From contig NZ_CP017774.1 in assembly GCF_001857965.1 (NCBI RefSeq), positions 3,410,001 through 3,474,000 of the forward strand: DNA of 64,000 bases. Reading direction: 5' to 3'. Both the position numbers and the translations under genes were made by a program. The notes beneath the pieces were generated by a model, which was given only the letters and a program-made list of their open reading frames with translations, did not search any database and was not told where the DNA came from. Positions within the stretch are counted from its first letter, which is position 1. Every line of letters starts with the position of its first letter. The DNA is from Flavobacterium commune. Its GTDB lineage: Bacteria > Bacteroidota > Bacteroidia > Flavobacteriales > Flavobacteriaceae. Positions 17,992-24,984 of the stretch are shown piece after piece.

Positions 17992-19068
17992 ATGGAATTC
18001 TTTTGGTATGTTGTATTAATTGGCATTTTGGCGACTTATTTAGTGCTGGATGGTTATGATTTTGGAGCGGGAATCATTCATTTGTTTTTTGCCAAAACAG
18101 AGAAAGATAAAAAAGCAATTACGAATGCTATTGGACCTTTTTGGGATGCCAATGAAGTGTGGCTGATTGCCGCAGGTGGTGTTTTGTTTTATGCTTTTCC
18201 TACCTTGTATGCAGCTTCGTTTAGCGGATTTTATTTACCGTTAATGATGATTTTGTGGTTGCTTATTTTTAGAGCGGTAGGATTAGAATTGCGAGGCCAA
18301 ATTCACAATCACATGTGGGAAGCAGTTTGGGATAAAGCCTTTGGAATCGCTAGTTTCTTGTTGGCTTTGTTTTTCGGAATGGCATTAGGAAATGTTGTTC
18401 GCGGCGTAAATCTCGGGATGGTAACGAACGGTGTTTCTACTCAGGAACCGCATTTTTTCTTCCTGCCGTTGTGGAATCCTAGTTTTAGTCCGGAAGCGGC
18501 TGAACTAGGAATTATCGACTGGTTTACGCTTTTTCTGGGCGTGGTAAGTGTGGTGGCTTTGATGATTCATGGTGCTAACTGGATTATTTATAAAACCAAT
18601 TCGTCTTTGAATACGCAATTAAAAAATGTGGTTTACAAAATGAATTTTGTTCTGTTGGCATTGGTAATTGTTTCACTTTCTGTTTGGCATATAATTGAGA
18701 AAAAACCTTTTCATAATTTTATTGATAACCCCATCCTTTTTATTTTTCCGCTGATTACATTTGTGGGTTTGTTTGGGTTATTTAAAGTCAGAACTTTTAA
18801 GAAAGATGGCACCGGATTTTTGTTTTCGACTCTTTTCCTCGTTGGCGGATTTACATCTACAACAGCTTCTATTTTTCCGGTCGTATTGCCTTCAACTAAT
18901 AACGTTAATCCTTCTTTGACCATTTACAATGTTGCCAATGGCGAATATGCCTTATCAGTAGGTATATATTGGTTTGCTATTGCATTAGCTTTGGTAATTG
19001 GCTATTTTATTATTCAATACAAAGTCTTTAACGGGAAAATGGATGATGTGGGTTATGGGGAGCATTGA
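17992..19068 (+). CDS. cydB: Cytochrome bd ubiquinol oxidase subunit II
   Basis: 358 residues with about eight membrane segments. Family motifs: LDGYDFGAGIIHLFF at the N-terminus, GPFWDANEVWLIAAGG (the conserved DxxxxW block) and LWLLIFRAVGLELRGQ. It forms the CydAB oxidase with the upstream gene. No CydX-like small protein with a clear motif follows; the next gene is a lipoprotein. No cydDC exporter genes are present nearby. Confidence 0.96.
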   Translation: MEFFWYVVLIGILATYLVLDGYDFGAGIIHLFFAKTEKDKKAITNAIGPFWDANEVWLIAAGGVLFYAFPTLYAASFSGFYLPLMMILWLLIFRAVGLELRGQIHNHMWEAVWDKAFGIASFLLALFFGMALGNVVRGVNLGMVTNGVSTQEPHFFFLPLWNPSFSPEAAELGIIDWFTLFLGVVSVVALMIHGANWIIYKTNSSLNTQLKNVVYKMNFVLLALVIVSLSVWHIIEKKPFHNFIDNPILFIFPLITFVGLFGLFKVRTFKKDGTGFLFSTLFLVGGFTSTTASIFPVVLPSTNNVNPSLTIYNVANGEYALSVGIYWFAIALALVIGYFIIQYKVFNGKMDDVGYGEH

Positions 19069-19126
19069 TTTTACGAAGTTTTGATTGTAAATAGGTTTAA
19101 GATTTAACTAAAGTGTTTTTAATAAA

Positions 19127-19630
19127 ATGAGAAGGTTTCTATTGCTACTATTAGGTCTTTTTATTATGATTTCATGTAATGAGAACAAGAAAAAAGATAT
19201 AGAGAAATCAAATGTTGTTAACAGAAAAATAATTATTTCAAAAGATAAGAAATCTAAAGATTTGTTATCAGCAGTAAATAGCGACACTTTAGTTATTAAT
19301 TATAAATGTGCAGTAATATACGAGCCAACAGAAAAGAGTATTCAAAGGAGTAAAAAAGATGTTAATGAAGAAAACTTTGATATTGGTTTAGATGATGTTC
19401 TTTTTTATATCAGTGAATCCACAGAATATTTAGAATCAAAGAAAATAAAAGTTATTACAACTGAAAATAATAAAATTTTGAAATTCAATTCAAATGATAA
19501 AAATATGACAATTATAAATCTTGATTTGGAAAAAGAAATGTTTGGAATTTATTTATTTGACCCAAAACAAAAACCAAAAAAGGTTAATATAATAGACATA
19601 AGTGATGAATTTGAATCTTATATGAAATAA
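19127..19630 (+). CDS. Putative lipoprotein, unknown function
   Basis: 167 residues starting with a lipoprotein signal (MRRFLLLLLGLFIMISC, lipobox MISC, acylated Cys at 17), followed by a Lys/Asn/Asp-rich linker (NENKKKDIEKS). The mature part shows alternating short strands and no recognised domain. Codon use is more AT-rich than in the flanking cyd and kdsB genes, consistent with a recently acquired or fast-evolving gene. It starts 58 nt after cydB; functional linkage to the oxidase is not supported by sequence. Confidence 0.65.
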   Translation: MRRFLLLLLGLFIMISCNENKKKDIEKSNVVNRKIIISKDKKSKDLLSAVNSDTLVINYKCAVIYEPTEKSIQRSKKDVNEENFDIGLDDVLFYISESTEYLESKKIKVITTENNKILKFNSNDKNMTIINLDLEKEMFGIYLFDPKQKPKKVNIIDISDEFESYMK

Positions 19631-19662
19631 AATATGATTATCTAAAACAACTAATTTTAATA

Positions 19663-19670
19663 TATCTTTG
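19663..19670 (+). promoter_or_regulatory. TAnnTTTG -7 box for kdsB
   Basis: TATCTTTG, 33 nt before the ATG at 19704. Its last bases include a TTG that could be read as an upstream start codon for kdsB, but promoter position and homology favour the ATG. Confidence 0.55.
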
Positions 19671-19703
19671 CCACTTTCTGCCTTTTGGCAAAATCAATAT
19701 CAA

Positions 19704-20429
19704 ATGAATATAATAGCAGTCATTCCCGCCCGTTACGCTTCCACAAGATTCCATGCTAAATTAATGCAGGATCTTGGCGGAAAAACAGTCATTTTAAGAA
19801 CCTATCAAGCCGCAGTAAACACTAATTTGTTTGATGATGTTTTTGTAGTAACGGATTCGAATTTAATTTTTGACGAAATTGTTGCTCATGGTGGAAAAGC
19901 CATTATGAGTATCAAAGAGCATGAATCGGGGAGTGACAGGATTGCTGAAGCGGTTGAAAATCTGGATGTGGATATTGTTATCAATGTACAGGGAGACGAA
20001 CCTTTTATCAATGCCGAACCTTTAAAAGAAGTAATCGAAGTTTTTAAAAACGATTTGGATAAAAAAGTAGATTTAGCTTCGCTGATGTATGAAATCAAAG
20101 ATGAGGAAGAAATCAACAATCCTAATAATGTAAAAGTGGTTGTGAATCAAAACAATTTTGCCTTGTATTTTTCACGTTCGGTTATTCCGTATCCAAGAGA
20201 GCAAAATGTGGGTGTGCGTTATATGAAACACATCGGGGTGTATGCTTTTAGAAAACAGGCTTTGTTGGATTTTTATCATTTGCCAATGAAATCTTTGGAA
20301 GCTTCTGAAAAATTAGAGCAACTACGCTATTTAGAATTTGGCAAACAAATTAAAATGGTCGAAACTACTCATGCCGGAATTGGTATCGATACCAAAGAGG
20401 ATTTAGAAAAAGCCCGAAAAATTGTTTAG
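19704..20429 (+). CDS. kdsB: 3-deoxy-manno-octulosonate cytidylyltransferase
   Basis: 241 residues from the ATG at 19704. It activates KDO as CMP-KDO for lipopolysaccharide inner-core synthesis in the cytoplasm. Signatures: N-terminal nucleotide-binding [32 protein letters not shown], the metal-binding [10 protein letters not shown], and [10 protein letters not shown] followed by HIGVYAFRK. The extra 12 residues from an upstream TTG would overlap the promoter box and lie outside the family. Confidence 0.96.
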   Translation: MNIIAVIPARYASTRFHAKLMQDLGGKTVILRTYQAAVNTNLFDDVFVVTDSNLIFDEIVAHGGKAIMSIKEHESGSDRIAEAVENLDVDIVINVQGDEPFINAEPLKEVIEVFKNDLDKKVDLASLMYEIKDEEEINNPNNVKVVVNQNNFALYFSRSVIPYPREQNVGVRYMKHIGVYAFRKQALLDFYHLPMKSLEASEKLEQLRYLEFGKQIKMVETTHAGIGIDTKEDLEKARKIV

Positions 20430-20512
20430 TTCTTAAGTGAACGTTTTTTTTTTTGCCACGAATTCACGAATAAAAATATAATTTGTGAATTCGTGGCTTT
20501 ATTTTTAAGAAC
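20429..20512. repeat. Nested palindrome after kdsB
   Basis: Outer arms GTTCTTAA (20429-20436) and TTAAGAAC (20505-20512) enclose inner arms GCCACGAATTCAC (20455-20467) and GTGAATTCGTGGC (20485-20497), a perfect 13-bp stem. T-runs lie inside the outer stem. It probably also terminates both convergent genes (kdsB and the spermidine-synthase-like gene). The inner sequence looks like a dispersed flavobacterial intergenic repeat. Confidence 0.7.
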
Positions 20513-20530
20513 AGTGTTTGTTCTGGTTTT

Positions 20531-21196
20531 TTAATCTAATTTTTCAATCACAATTAATTCGTTATGTATTTCAACTCTTGGAATTGTTTTGATTGAAAAA
20601 TATTCTGTTTTAAATTCGTTAATCAATTTTTGATTGCGAAGATTCTCTTCAGGGCTCAGAAGCATCGTGTTGAAAAGGATAAAACCTTTACTTTTTAATA
20701 AAAAGCAAATTCTGTCTATAAAAAAAGATTCGAATAGGAAATTTGGCATTTTGGTATCCTGAAAAATATCAACAATAATTAAATCGTATTTATCTTTAGT
20801 TTTTAAAACAAATTCAAAAGCATCATCAATTACTATATTGAGTTGCGGAATTTTATCCAATTTAAAATATTGATTTGCTATTTTTATCATTTCGGCATCA
20901 ATTTCAACTCCTGTAATTTTTCCTGAAAACTGAATGTCGTCCACCAAAGTTTTGATGACACTTCCTCCGGCAACACCAAGTATTAAAATGGATTCCATCT
21001 TTTTTATTTTGGCAAAGCCAATATTTTTCAAACCTAATTTCAAAATGCGTTGCAAACTTCCGTATGAATAATTAGTGTTTAGGGAATCCATAACTAAATC
21101 ACCATTAGCCCAGGTAATTTCTATAGATTGGCTCAAAGCCGATTTTTGGCTATAAATTTTTATAGGGTAGAAATAGCTAAGTAATCGTTTAATCAT
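20531..21196 (-). CDS. Spermidine-synthase-fold SAM-binding protein
   Basis: 221 residues with a Rossmann methyltransferase fold of the spermidine synthase/SpeE superfamily: glycine motif ILILGVAGGSVIKTL (motif I), GVEIDAEMIKIA (motif II, acidic residue for the ribose) and YDLIIVDIF. It lacks the N-terminal beta-barrel domain and the complete polyamine-binding signature of true SpeE. It may therefore be a methyltransferase or an aminopropyltransferase-like protein of unknown substrate. Standalone gene, convergent with kdsB. Confidence 0.75.
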   Translation of the reverse strand: MIKRLLSYFYPIKIYSQKSALSQSIEITWANGDLVMDSLNTNYSYGSLQRILKLGLKNIGFAKIKKMESILILGVAGGSVIKTLVDDIQFSGKITGVEIDAEMIKIANQYFKLDKIPQLNIVIDDAFEFVLKTKDKYDLIIVDIFQDTKMPNFLFESFFIDRICFLLKSKGFILFNTMLLSPEENLRNQKLINEFKTEYFSIKTIPRVEIHNELIVIEKLD

Positions 21197-21326
21197 GAAT
21201 GACTTTTTATCAAAAATAGCTTTTATATTTTTAAACTAAGGATGGATTTTCTGTAAAAAAAATATAATTTTTTAAAACCGAGCAATTGTTTTTTTCGTAG
21301 ATGATATAAACTTTAAAATTATAGTT

Positions 21327-22328
21327 ATGAAAAATCTACTCTTCTCTTGTGCTATTGTAGCAATGTCATTTGTTTCCTGTGATAATGATGATACTCCAAT
21401 GAGTAATCCCGAATTGACAATGGTAACATCAAGTAATACTTCAGGAAAAGTAACTTATGTTGATTTATTAGAGCCAACTGCAATGGTAAAGTCATTTACT
21501 ATCTCCTCTTTAGATGCTGAGGGAATTTCGTATAATCCTAAATCAGATACGTTAATTGTTGCTTCTCGTACTAATAATAGACTGGAGGCTTATTCGGGGG
21601 TTAAAGCTGCTGCAATATCGGGTTCTACTTCGCTAACATTGTCTCTGAACGGTTCTAATCTCGATTTTACTAATGCCAGGGAAACAGCGGTTTCGGGAAA
21701 CAAAATTATTGTTGCTCAGGATGAGTCGGTTTCAAATGGCCTGGTTAATAAACTATTGGTTTATCAAAAAACTTCGTCAGGATTTACGCTTTTAAATTCT
21801 TATACCGTTAATTTTAAATTATGGGGAATACACATGGAAGGTAACGATCTTTATGCGGTGGTAGATTTAACGGGAGATATTGTTCAGTTTAAGAATTTTA
21901 TGAGTAATGCTTCCGGAGCTATAACAGCTACTAAACGTGTTACTATTGAGGGGCTTGTAAGAACGCACGGAATTACGTATTCAGCCAAAGATAATTTAAT
22001 GGTTTTGACTGATGTTGGGGCTGCTGCTTCTGATTCTGATGGCGGATTGATTTTTATCAAAAATTTCATGAGTGTTTTTGCAGCTACAGCTAATATGGGA
22101 ACTATTAATATGAGCAACCAAATTAGGATTTATGGTCCTAACTCGCAATTAGGAAATCCGGTAGATGTGGGTTATGATTACGTTACCAATACGACTTATG
22201 TGGCAGAGCGATTAAATGGAGGAGGAAAGGTTTTGAGTTTTGCTAAAGCAACAGTATCTGCTGATGCTACACCTTTGACTGTAAGATCAGAAGCTGGTGT
22301 AACTTCAATTTTTGTTATAAGAAAGTAG
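21327..22328 (+). CDS. Putative lipoprotein with beta-propeller-like repeats
   Basis: 333 residues. The signal peptide ends in lipobox FVSC (Cys ~19), followed by an acidic DNDDTP linker that in Bacteroidota often directs surface export of lipoproteins. The mature part has repeating strands with motifs such as GISYNPKSDTLIVASRTNNRLEAY, WGIHMEGNDLYAVVDLTGDIVQF, GITYSAKDNLMVLTD and PVDVGYDYVTNTTYVAER, like NHL or lactonase-type propellers. No catalytic residues are recognised. Likely cell-surface or periplasmic; function unknown. Confidence 0.75.
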   Translation: MKNLLFSCAIVAMSFVSCDNDDTPMSNPELTMVTSSNTSGKVTYVDLLEPTAMVKSFTISSLDAEGISYNPKSDTLIVASRTNNRLEAYSGVKAAAISGSTSLTLSLNGSNLDFTNARETAVSGNKIIVAQDESVSNGLVNKLLVYQKTSSGFTLLNSYTVNFKLWGIHMEGNDLYAVVDLTGDIVQFKNFMSNASGAITATKRVTIEGLVRTHGITYSAKDNLMVLTDVGAAASDSDGGLIFIKNFMSVFAATANMGTINMSNQIRIYGPNSQLGNPVDVGYDYVTNTTYVAERLNGGGKVLSFAKATVSADATPLTVRSEAGVTSIFVIRK

Positions 22329-22350
22329 AAGTAGGTTTTACTTGTTTTGA

Positions 22351-22388
22351 ATAGTCCTAAATGTGAATAAAAAAGCATTTAGGGCTAT
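22351..22388. terminator. Terminator between propeller lipoprotein and XRE gene
   Basis: ATAGTCCTAAATG (22351-22363) pairs with CATTTAGGGCTAT (22376-22388), 13 bp with one T-G wobble, followed by a long T-run. The minus-strand XRE stop codon (22385-22387) lies inside the right arm, so the two convergent genes share the structure. Confidence 0.8.
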
Positions 22389-22855
22389 TTTTTTTGATTT
22401 GGATTAAAGGTTTTAAAAGTGCCGTCTTTATAGAAAAACACTATTTTTTCAATATCTTCTTCAAATAAATTTTTAATCATTTCATTTGAATGTTGGGGTA
22501 AAGTAGTTTTTGTTTCTTCGATAATACTTTTCGAAAATAAATCTTCAGCAATAGCAGGGTTTGGATTTATTGATAAAGGAATGGAAGTGGAGTTGATTGT
22601 TGATTCTGATTCAGTTGCTGTCAAATTGTTTTTAGGAAAATCACCTTTGCCATTTAAAATCCAATACAAATCTACTTCAGGATACACATCCAGAATTTTG
22701 AGGATAAAATCCAGACTTGGTTTATTTCTTCCCGAAAGGAGATGGGATAAACTGGAGCGTTGCACACCAATTCTATCGGCAAATGCAGAAGCGTTGATGC
22801 TGTAATAATCCAGTATAATTTCGAGTCTTTTTATAAAATCGTCAGTGTTTACCAT
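22385..22855 (-). CDS. XRE-family helix-turn-helix regulator
   Basis: 156 residues. Residues ~5-60 form a Cro/C1-type HTH (NASAFADRIGVQRSSLSHLLSGRNKPSLDFILKILDVYPEVD). A low-complexity linker rich in S, T, N and P follows, then a conserved tail (IEKIVFFYKDGTFKTFNP). This is a common regulator type in Flavobacteriia with no known ligand. Its own promoter (TTG-N20-TACATTTG on the minus strand) is overlapped by palindromes that also occur at the divergent M14 gene. Autoregulation and control of that peptidase gene are therefore likely. Confidence 0.88.
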   Translation of the reverse strand: MVNTDDFIKRLEIILDYYSINASAFADRIGVQRSSLSHLLSGRNKPSLDFILKILDVYPEVDLYWILNGKGDFPKNNLTATESESTINSTSIPLSINPNPAIAEDLFSKSIIEETKTTLPQHSNEMIKNLFEEDIEKIVFFYKDGTFKTFNPNQKK

Positions 22856-22881
22856 TGTAAAATGAAGTTTGAAATACGGTA

Positions 22882-22895
22882 TTTACAAATGTAAC
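22882..22895. promoter_or_regulatory. Operator site 1, TTTACAnnTGTAAA-type, on the XRE promoter
   Basis: TTTACAAATGTAAC matches the palindrome at 13 of 14 positions and contains the minus-strand -7 box TACATTTG (22886-22893) of the XRE gene. It lies 27 nt upstream of the start codon. A repressor bound here would block its own promoter. Confidence 0.65.
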
Positions 22896-22916
22896 CAAAA
22901 CTAGTTTGGATTACAA
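22886..22916 (-). promoter_or_regulatory. Promoter of the XRE gene
   Basis: On the minus strand, TTG (22914-22916) and TACATTTG (22886-22893) are 20 nt apart, a good fit to the flavobacterial TTG-N17-23-TAnnTTTG consensus. Confidence 0.7.
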
Positions 22917-22917
22917 A

Positions 22918-22931
22918 TTTACAGTTGTAAA
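22918..22931. promoter_or_regulatory. Operator site 2, perfect TTTACAnnTGTAAA
   Basis: TTTACAGTTGTAAA is a perfect palindrome immediately upstream of the -33 TTG of the XRE promoter, 36 nt centre-to-centre from site 1. Confidence 0.65.
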
Positions 22932-23115
22932 TCGATGTTAAATATCTTTAGTAGTTTATATTTAGGTTTAATTGTTTCTGCTTAAGTTACTGAAATAATT
23001 GTATTTATATATTGTTTTAAAAACGAATAACATTTGTTAACTGTTTTGAATTGAGCTTGTCTAATAAGGCTAGAAAAACTGTTTACAATATTAAAACAAT
23101 TCAATAAAATTCAGT

Positions 23116-23129
23116 TTACAAATGTAAAA
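23116..23129. promoter_or_regulatory. Operator site 3, perfect TTTACAnnTGTAAA
   Basis: TTTACAAATGTAAA is a perfect palindrome, 40 nt upstream of the M14 peptidase start and 24 nt before site 4. A weaker relative, TTTACAATATTAAA, is at 23082-23095. Confidence 0.65.
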
Positions 23130-23139
23130 ATAAAGATGT

Positions 23140-23153
23140 TTACTTTTGTAAAT
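23140..23153. promoter_or_regulatory. Operator site 4 with embedded M14 -7 box
   Basis: TTTACTTTTGTAAA matches the palindrome at 13 of 14 positions. It contains TACTTTTG (23142-23149), a TAnnTTTG -7 element properly placed for the peptidase gene starting at 23169. Confidence 0.65.
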
Positions 23154-23168
23154 CAAATATATTAGATT

Positions 23169-24323
23169 ATGAATTTAGAGCAGTTGTTTCTTGACAACAA
23201 GGAAAAAACGATTGAAGGCAGGTATTTGACATTAGAGTCTATTGAGCCTATTTTGAAAAGAATTAATACAGATAATCAACTTTCGGTTATTGGAAAATCA
23301 GTTCAGGGAAGACCAATTTATAAGTATGTTATTGGTGCCGGAAAAACTAAAATTTATCTTTGGTCACAAATGCATGGTAACGAAAGTACCACTACAAAAG
23401 CATTATTTGACTTTTTAAATGTGTTGCATAGTGGTTCTGATTTGGCCAAAGAATTATTGAGTAGTTTTACTTTTTGTTGTTTACCTATATTGAATCCTGA
23501 TGGAGCTACATTATATACTCGTGCTAATGCCAATGAAATTGATTTAAATAGAGATTCACAAGATCTTACTCAACCGGAAAGTAAAGTTTTGCGAGCGGTT
23601 TTTGAGGAGTTTAAACCTGATTTTTGTTATAATCTTCATGATCAGCGAACTATTTTTGGTGTTGCTGATACCGGAAAACCCGCTACGGTGTCTTTTTTGG
23701 CGCCTTCTTATAATGAAGAAAGAGAAATAAATGATTCCAGACAAAAAGCTATTAATCTGATTGCCGGAATGAATGCTGTTTTGCAGGAATTTATTCCGGG
23801 GCAAATAGGTCGATTTGATGATTCATTTAATATTAATTGTATTGGCGATACCTTTCAGTATTTAGGAGTGCCAACAATTTTGTTTGAAGCAGGTCATTTT
23901 CCGGGAGATTATCAAAGAGAAGTTACCCGAAAATATGTTTTTATGGCGTTGGTTTCGAGTTTCACAATACTTAACGAAAACGTTATAGAAATTAATAGAA
24001 CGGAGGATTATTTGAATATTCCTCAAAATAAAGTCGTTTTTTATGATTTTATATACAAAAAGGTTAAAATAAATTATGACGGTATTGAAAAAATAACGAA
24101 TTTTGCTGCACAGTATAAGGAAGAATTGGTTGATGGTAAAATCAATTTCAACGCTTATGTTGCCAGACTTGATGATTTAGAAGGATTCTTTGGTCATGAG
24201 GTTTATGATGCTCAGGGAGCTCTTTATGAAGATGGTGGTGAAAATGTTCCTAAATTAGATCAAAAAGCAAATTTTAGTTTAGATAAAAAACTTAATTTTG
24301 TTAATGGACTGATAAAAAACTAA
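23169..24323 (+). CDS. M14-family zinc carboxypeptidase
   Basis: 384 residues without a signal peptide, so cytoplasmic. The zinc site begins with H69-G-N-E72 (SQMHGNESTTTKAL). NPDGATLYTRANANEIDLNRDSQ is the substrate-carboxylate (NR) block, NLHDQRTIF supplies the third zinc ligand, and ILFEAGHFPGDYQRE holds the catalytic Glu. The C-terminal ~110 residues are a separate beta-rich region. M14 enzymes remove C-terminal residues from peptides or cell-wall peptides; the substrate is unknown. It is divergent from the XRE gene with shared operators, and an Lrp-type regulator follows on the same strand. Confidence 0.9.
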   Translation: MNLEQLFLDNKEKTIEGRYLTLESIEPILKRINTDNQLSVIGKSVQGRPIYKYVIGAGKTKIYLWSQMHGNESTTTKALFDFLNVLHSGSDLAKELLSSFTFCCLPILNPDGATLYTRANANEIDLNRDSQDLTQPESKVLRAVFEEFKPDFCYNLHDQRTIFGVADTGKPATVSFLAPSYNEEREINDSRQKAINLIAGMNAVLQEFIPGQIGRFDDSFNINCIGDTFQYLGVPTILFEAGHFPGDYQREVTRKYVFMALVSSFTILNENVIEINRTEDYLNIPQNKVVFYDFIYKKVKINYDGIEKITNFAAQYKEELVDGKINFNAYVARLDDLEGFFGHEVYDAQGALYEDGGENVPKLDQKANFSLDKKLNFVNGLIKN

Positions 24324-24399
24324 TTTTTTGTACGAGTTTATCAATTTAATGTATATTTTTATGCTTTAAAATGATAATTAATAATATAATTAAAGAAAT

Positions 24400-24879
24400 A
24401 TGAGTAAGTTCCGTTTAGATGAAGTAGATCATCAGATATTAGACATGTTGATTGACAATACGAGAGTTCCGTTTACAGATATCGCTAAAAAGTTATTGAT
24501 TTCTGCTGGAACAGTCCACGTTAGAGTTAAAAAAATGGAAGACGCAGGTATTATAATGGGATCCTCATTGGTTCTTGATTATGATAAATTAGGCTATTCA
24601 TTTATTGCTTACGTAGGGGTGTTTTTAAATAACACTTCTCAAACTAAGTTTGTTTTGCAACGAATTAATGAAATTCCATTCGTAACTGTGGCTTCTGTAA
24701 CTACAGGAAAGTTTAATATTTTCTGCAAGATTAGAGCTAAAGATACTAAACATGCTAAAGATGTAATCTTTATGATTGATGATATTGATGGTGTTTACAG
24801 AACTGAAACAATGATTTCTCTTGAAGAAAGTATCAACGACAAGAAGCGTTTGATGCATACTATCTTCAAAAATATGTAA
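24400..24879 (+). CDS. Lrp/AsnC-family transcriptional regulator
   Basis: 159 residues: N-terminal winged HTH (DEVDHQILDMLIDNTRVPFTDIAKKLLISAGTVHVRVKKMEDAGII) and C-terminal RAM ligand-binding domain (FVTVASVTTGKFNIFCKIRAKD). Members sense amino acids and act as dimers or octamers. It lies 76 nt after the M14 peptidase, so peptide-derived amino acids could be the signal (inference). It has its own terminator before ppc. Confidence 0.93.
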   Translation: MSKFRLDEVDHQILDMLIDNTRVPFTDIAKKLLISAGTVHVRVKKMEDAGIIMGSSLVLDYDKLGYSFIAYVGVFLNNTSQTKFVLQRINEIPFVTVASVTTGKFNIFCKIRAKDTKHAKDVIFMIDDIDGVYRTETMISLEESINDKKRLMHTIFKNM

Positions 24880-24904
24880 TCTAAGAACTTGAATGTTATT
24901 TTAA

Positions 24905-24942
24905 AATAATACCTCAAGTTGACTCTTGGGGTTATTTTTTTT
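24905..24942 (+). terminator. Terminator after the Lrp gene
   Basis: AATAATACCTCAAG (near 24905-24918) pairs with CTTGGGGTTATT (24925-24936) with one bulge and a wobble, followed by eight T. It separates the Lrp gene from ppc. Confidence 0.7.
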
Positions 24943-24984
24943 CAAAACAACGATAAAATTAACTAAATAATTCAACAATAATTT

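Noticed and set aside
19668..19703. TTG start for kdsB adding 12 residues
   Set aside because: Overlaps the TATCTTTG promoter box; family alignments begin at the ATG at 19704.
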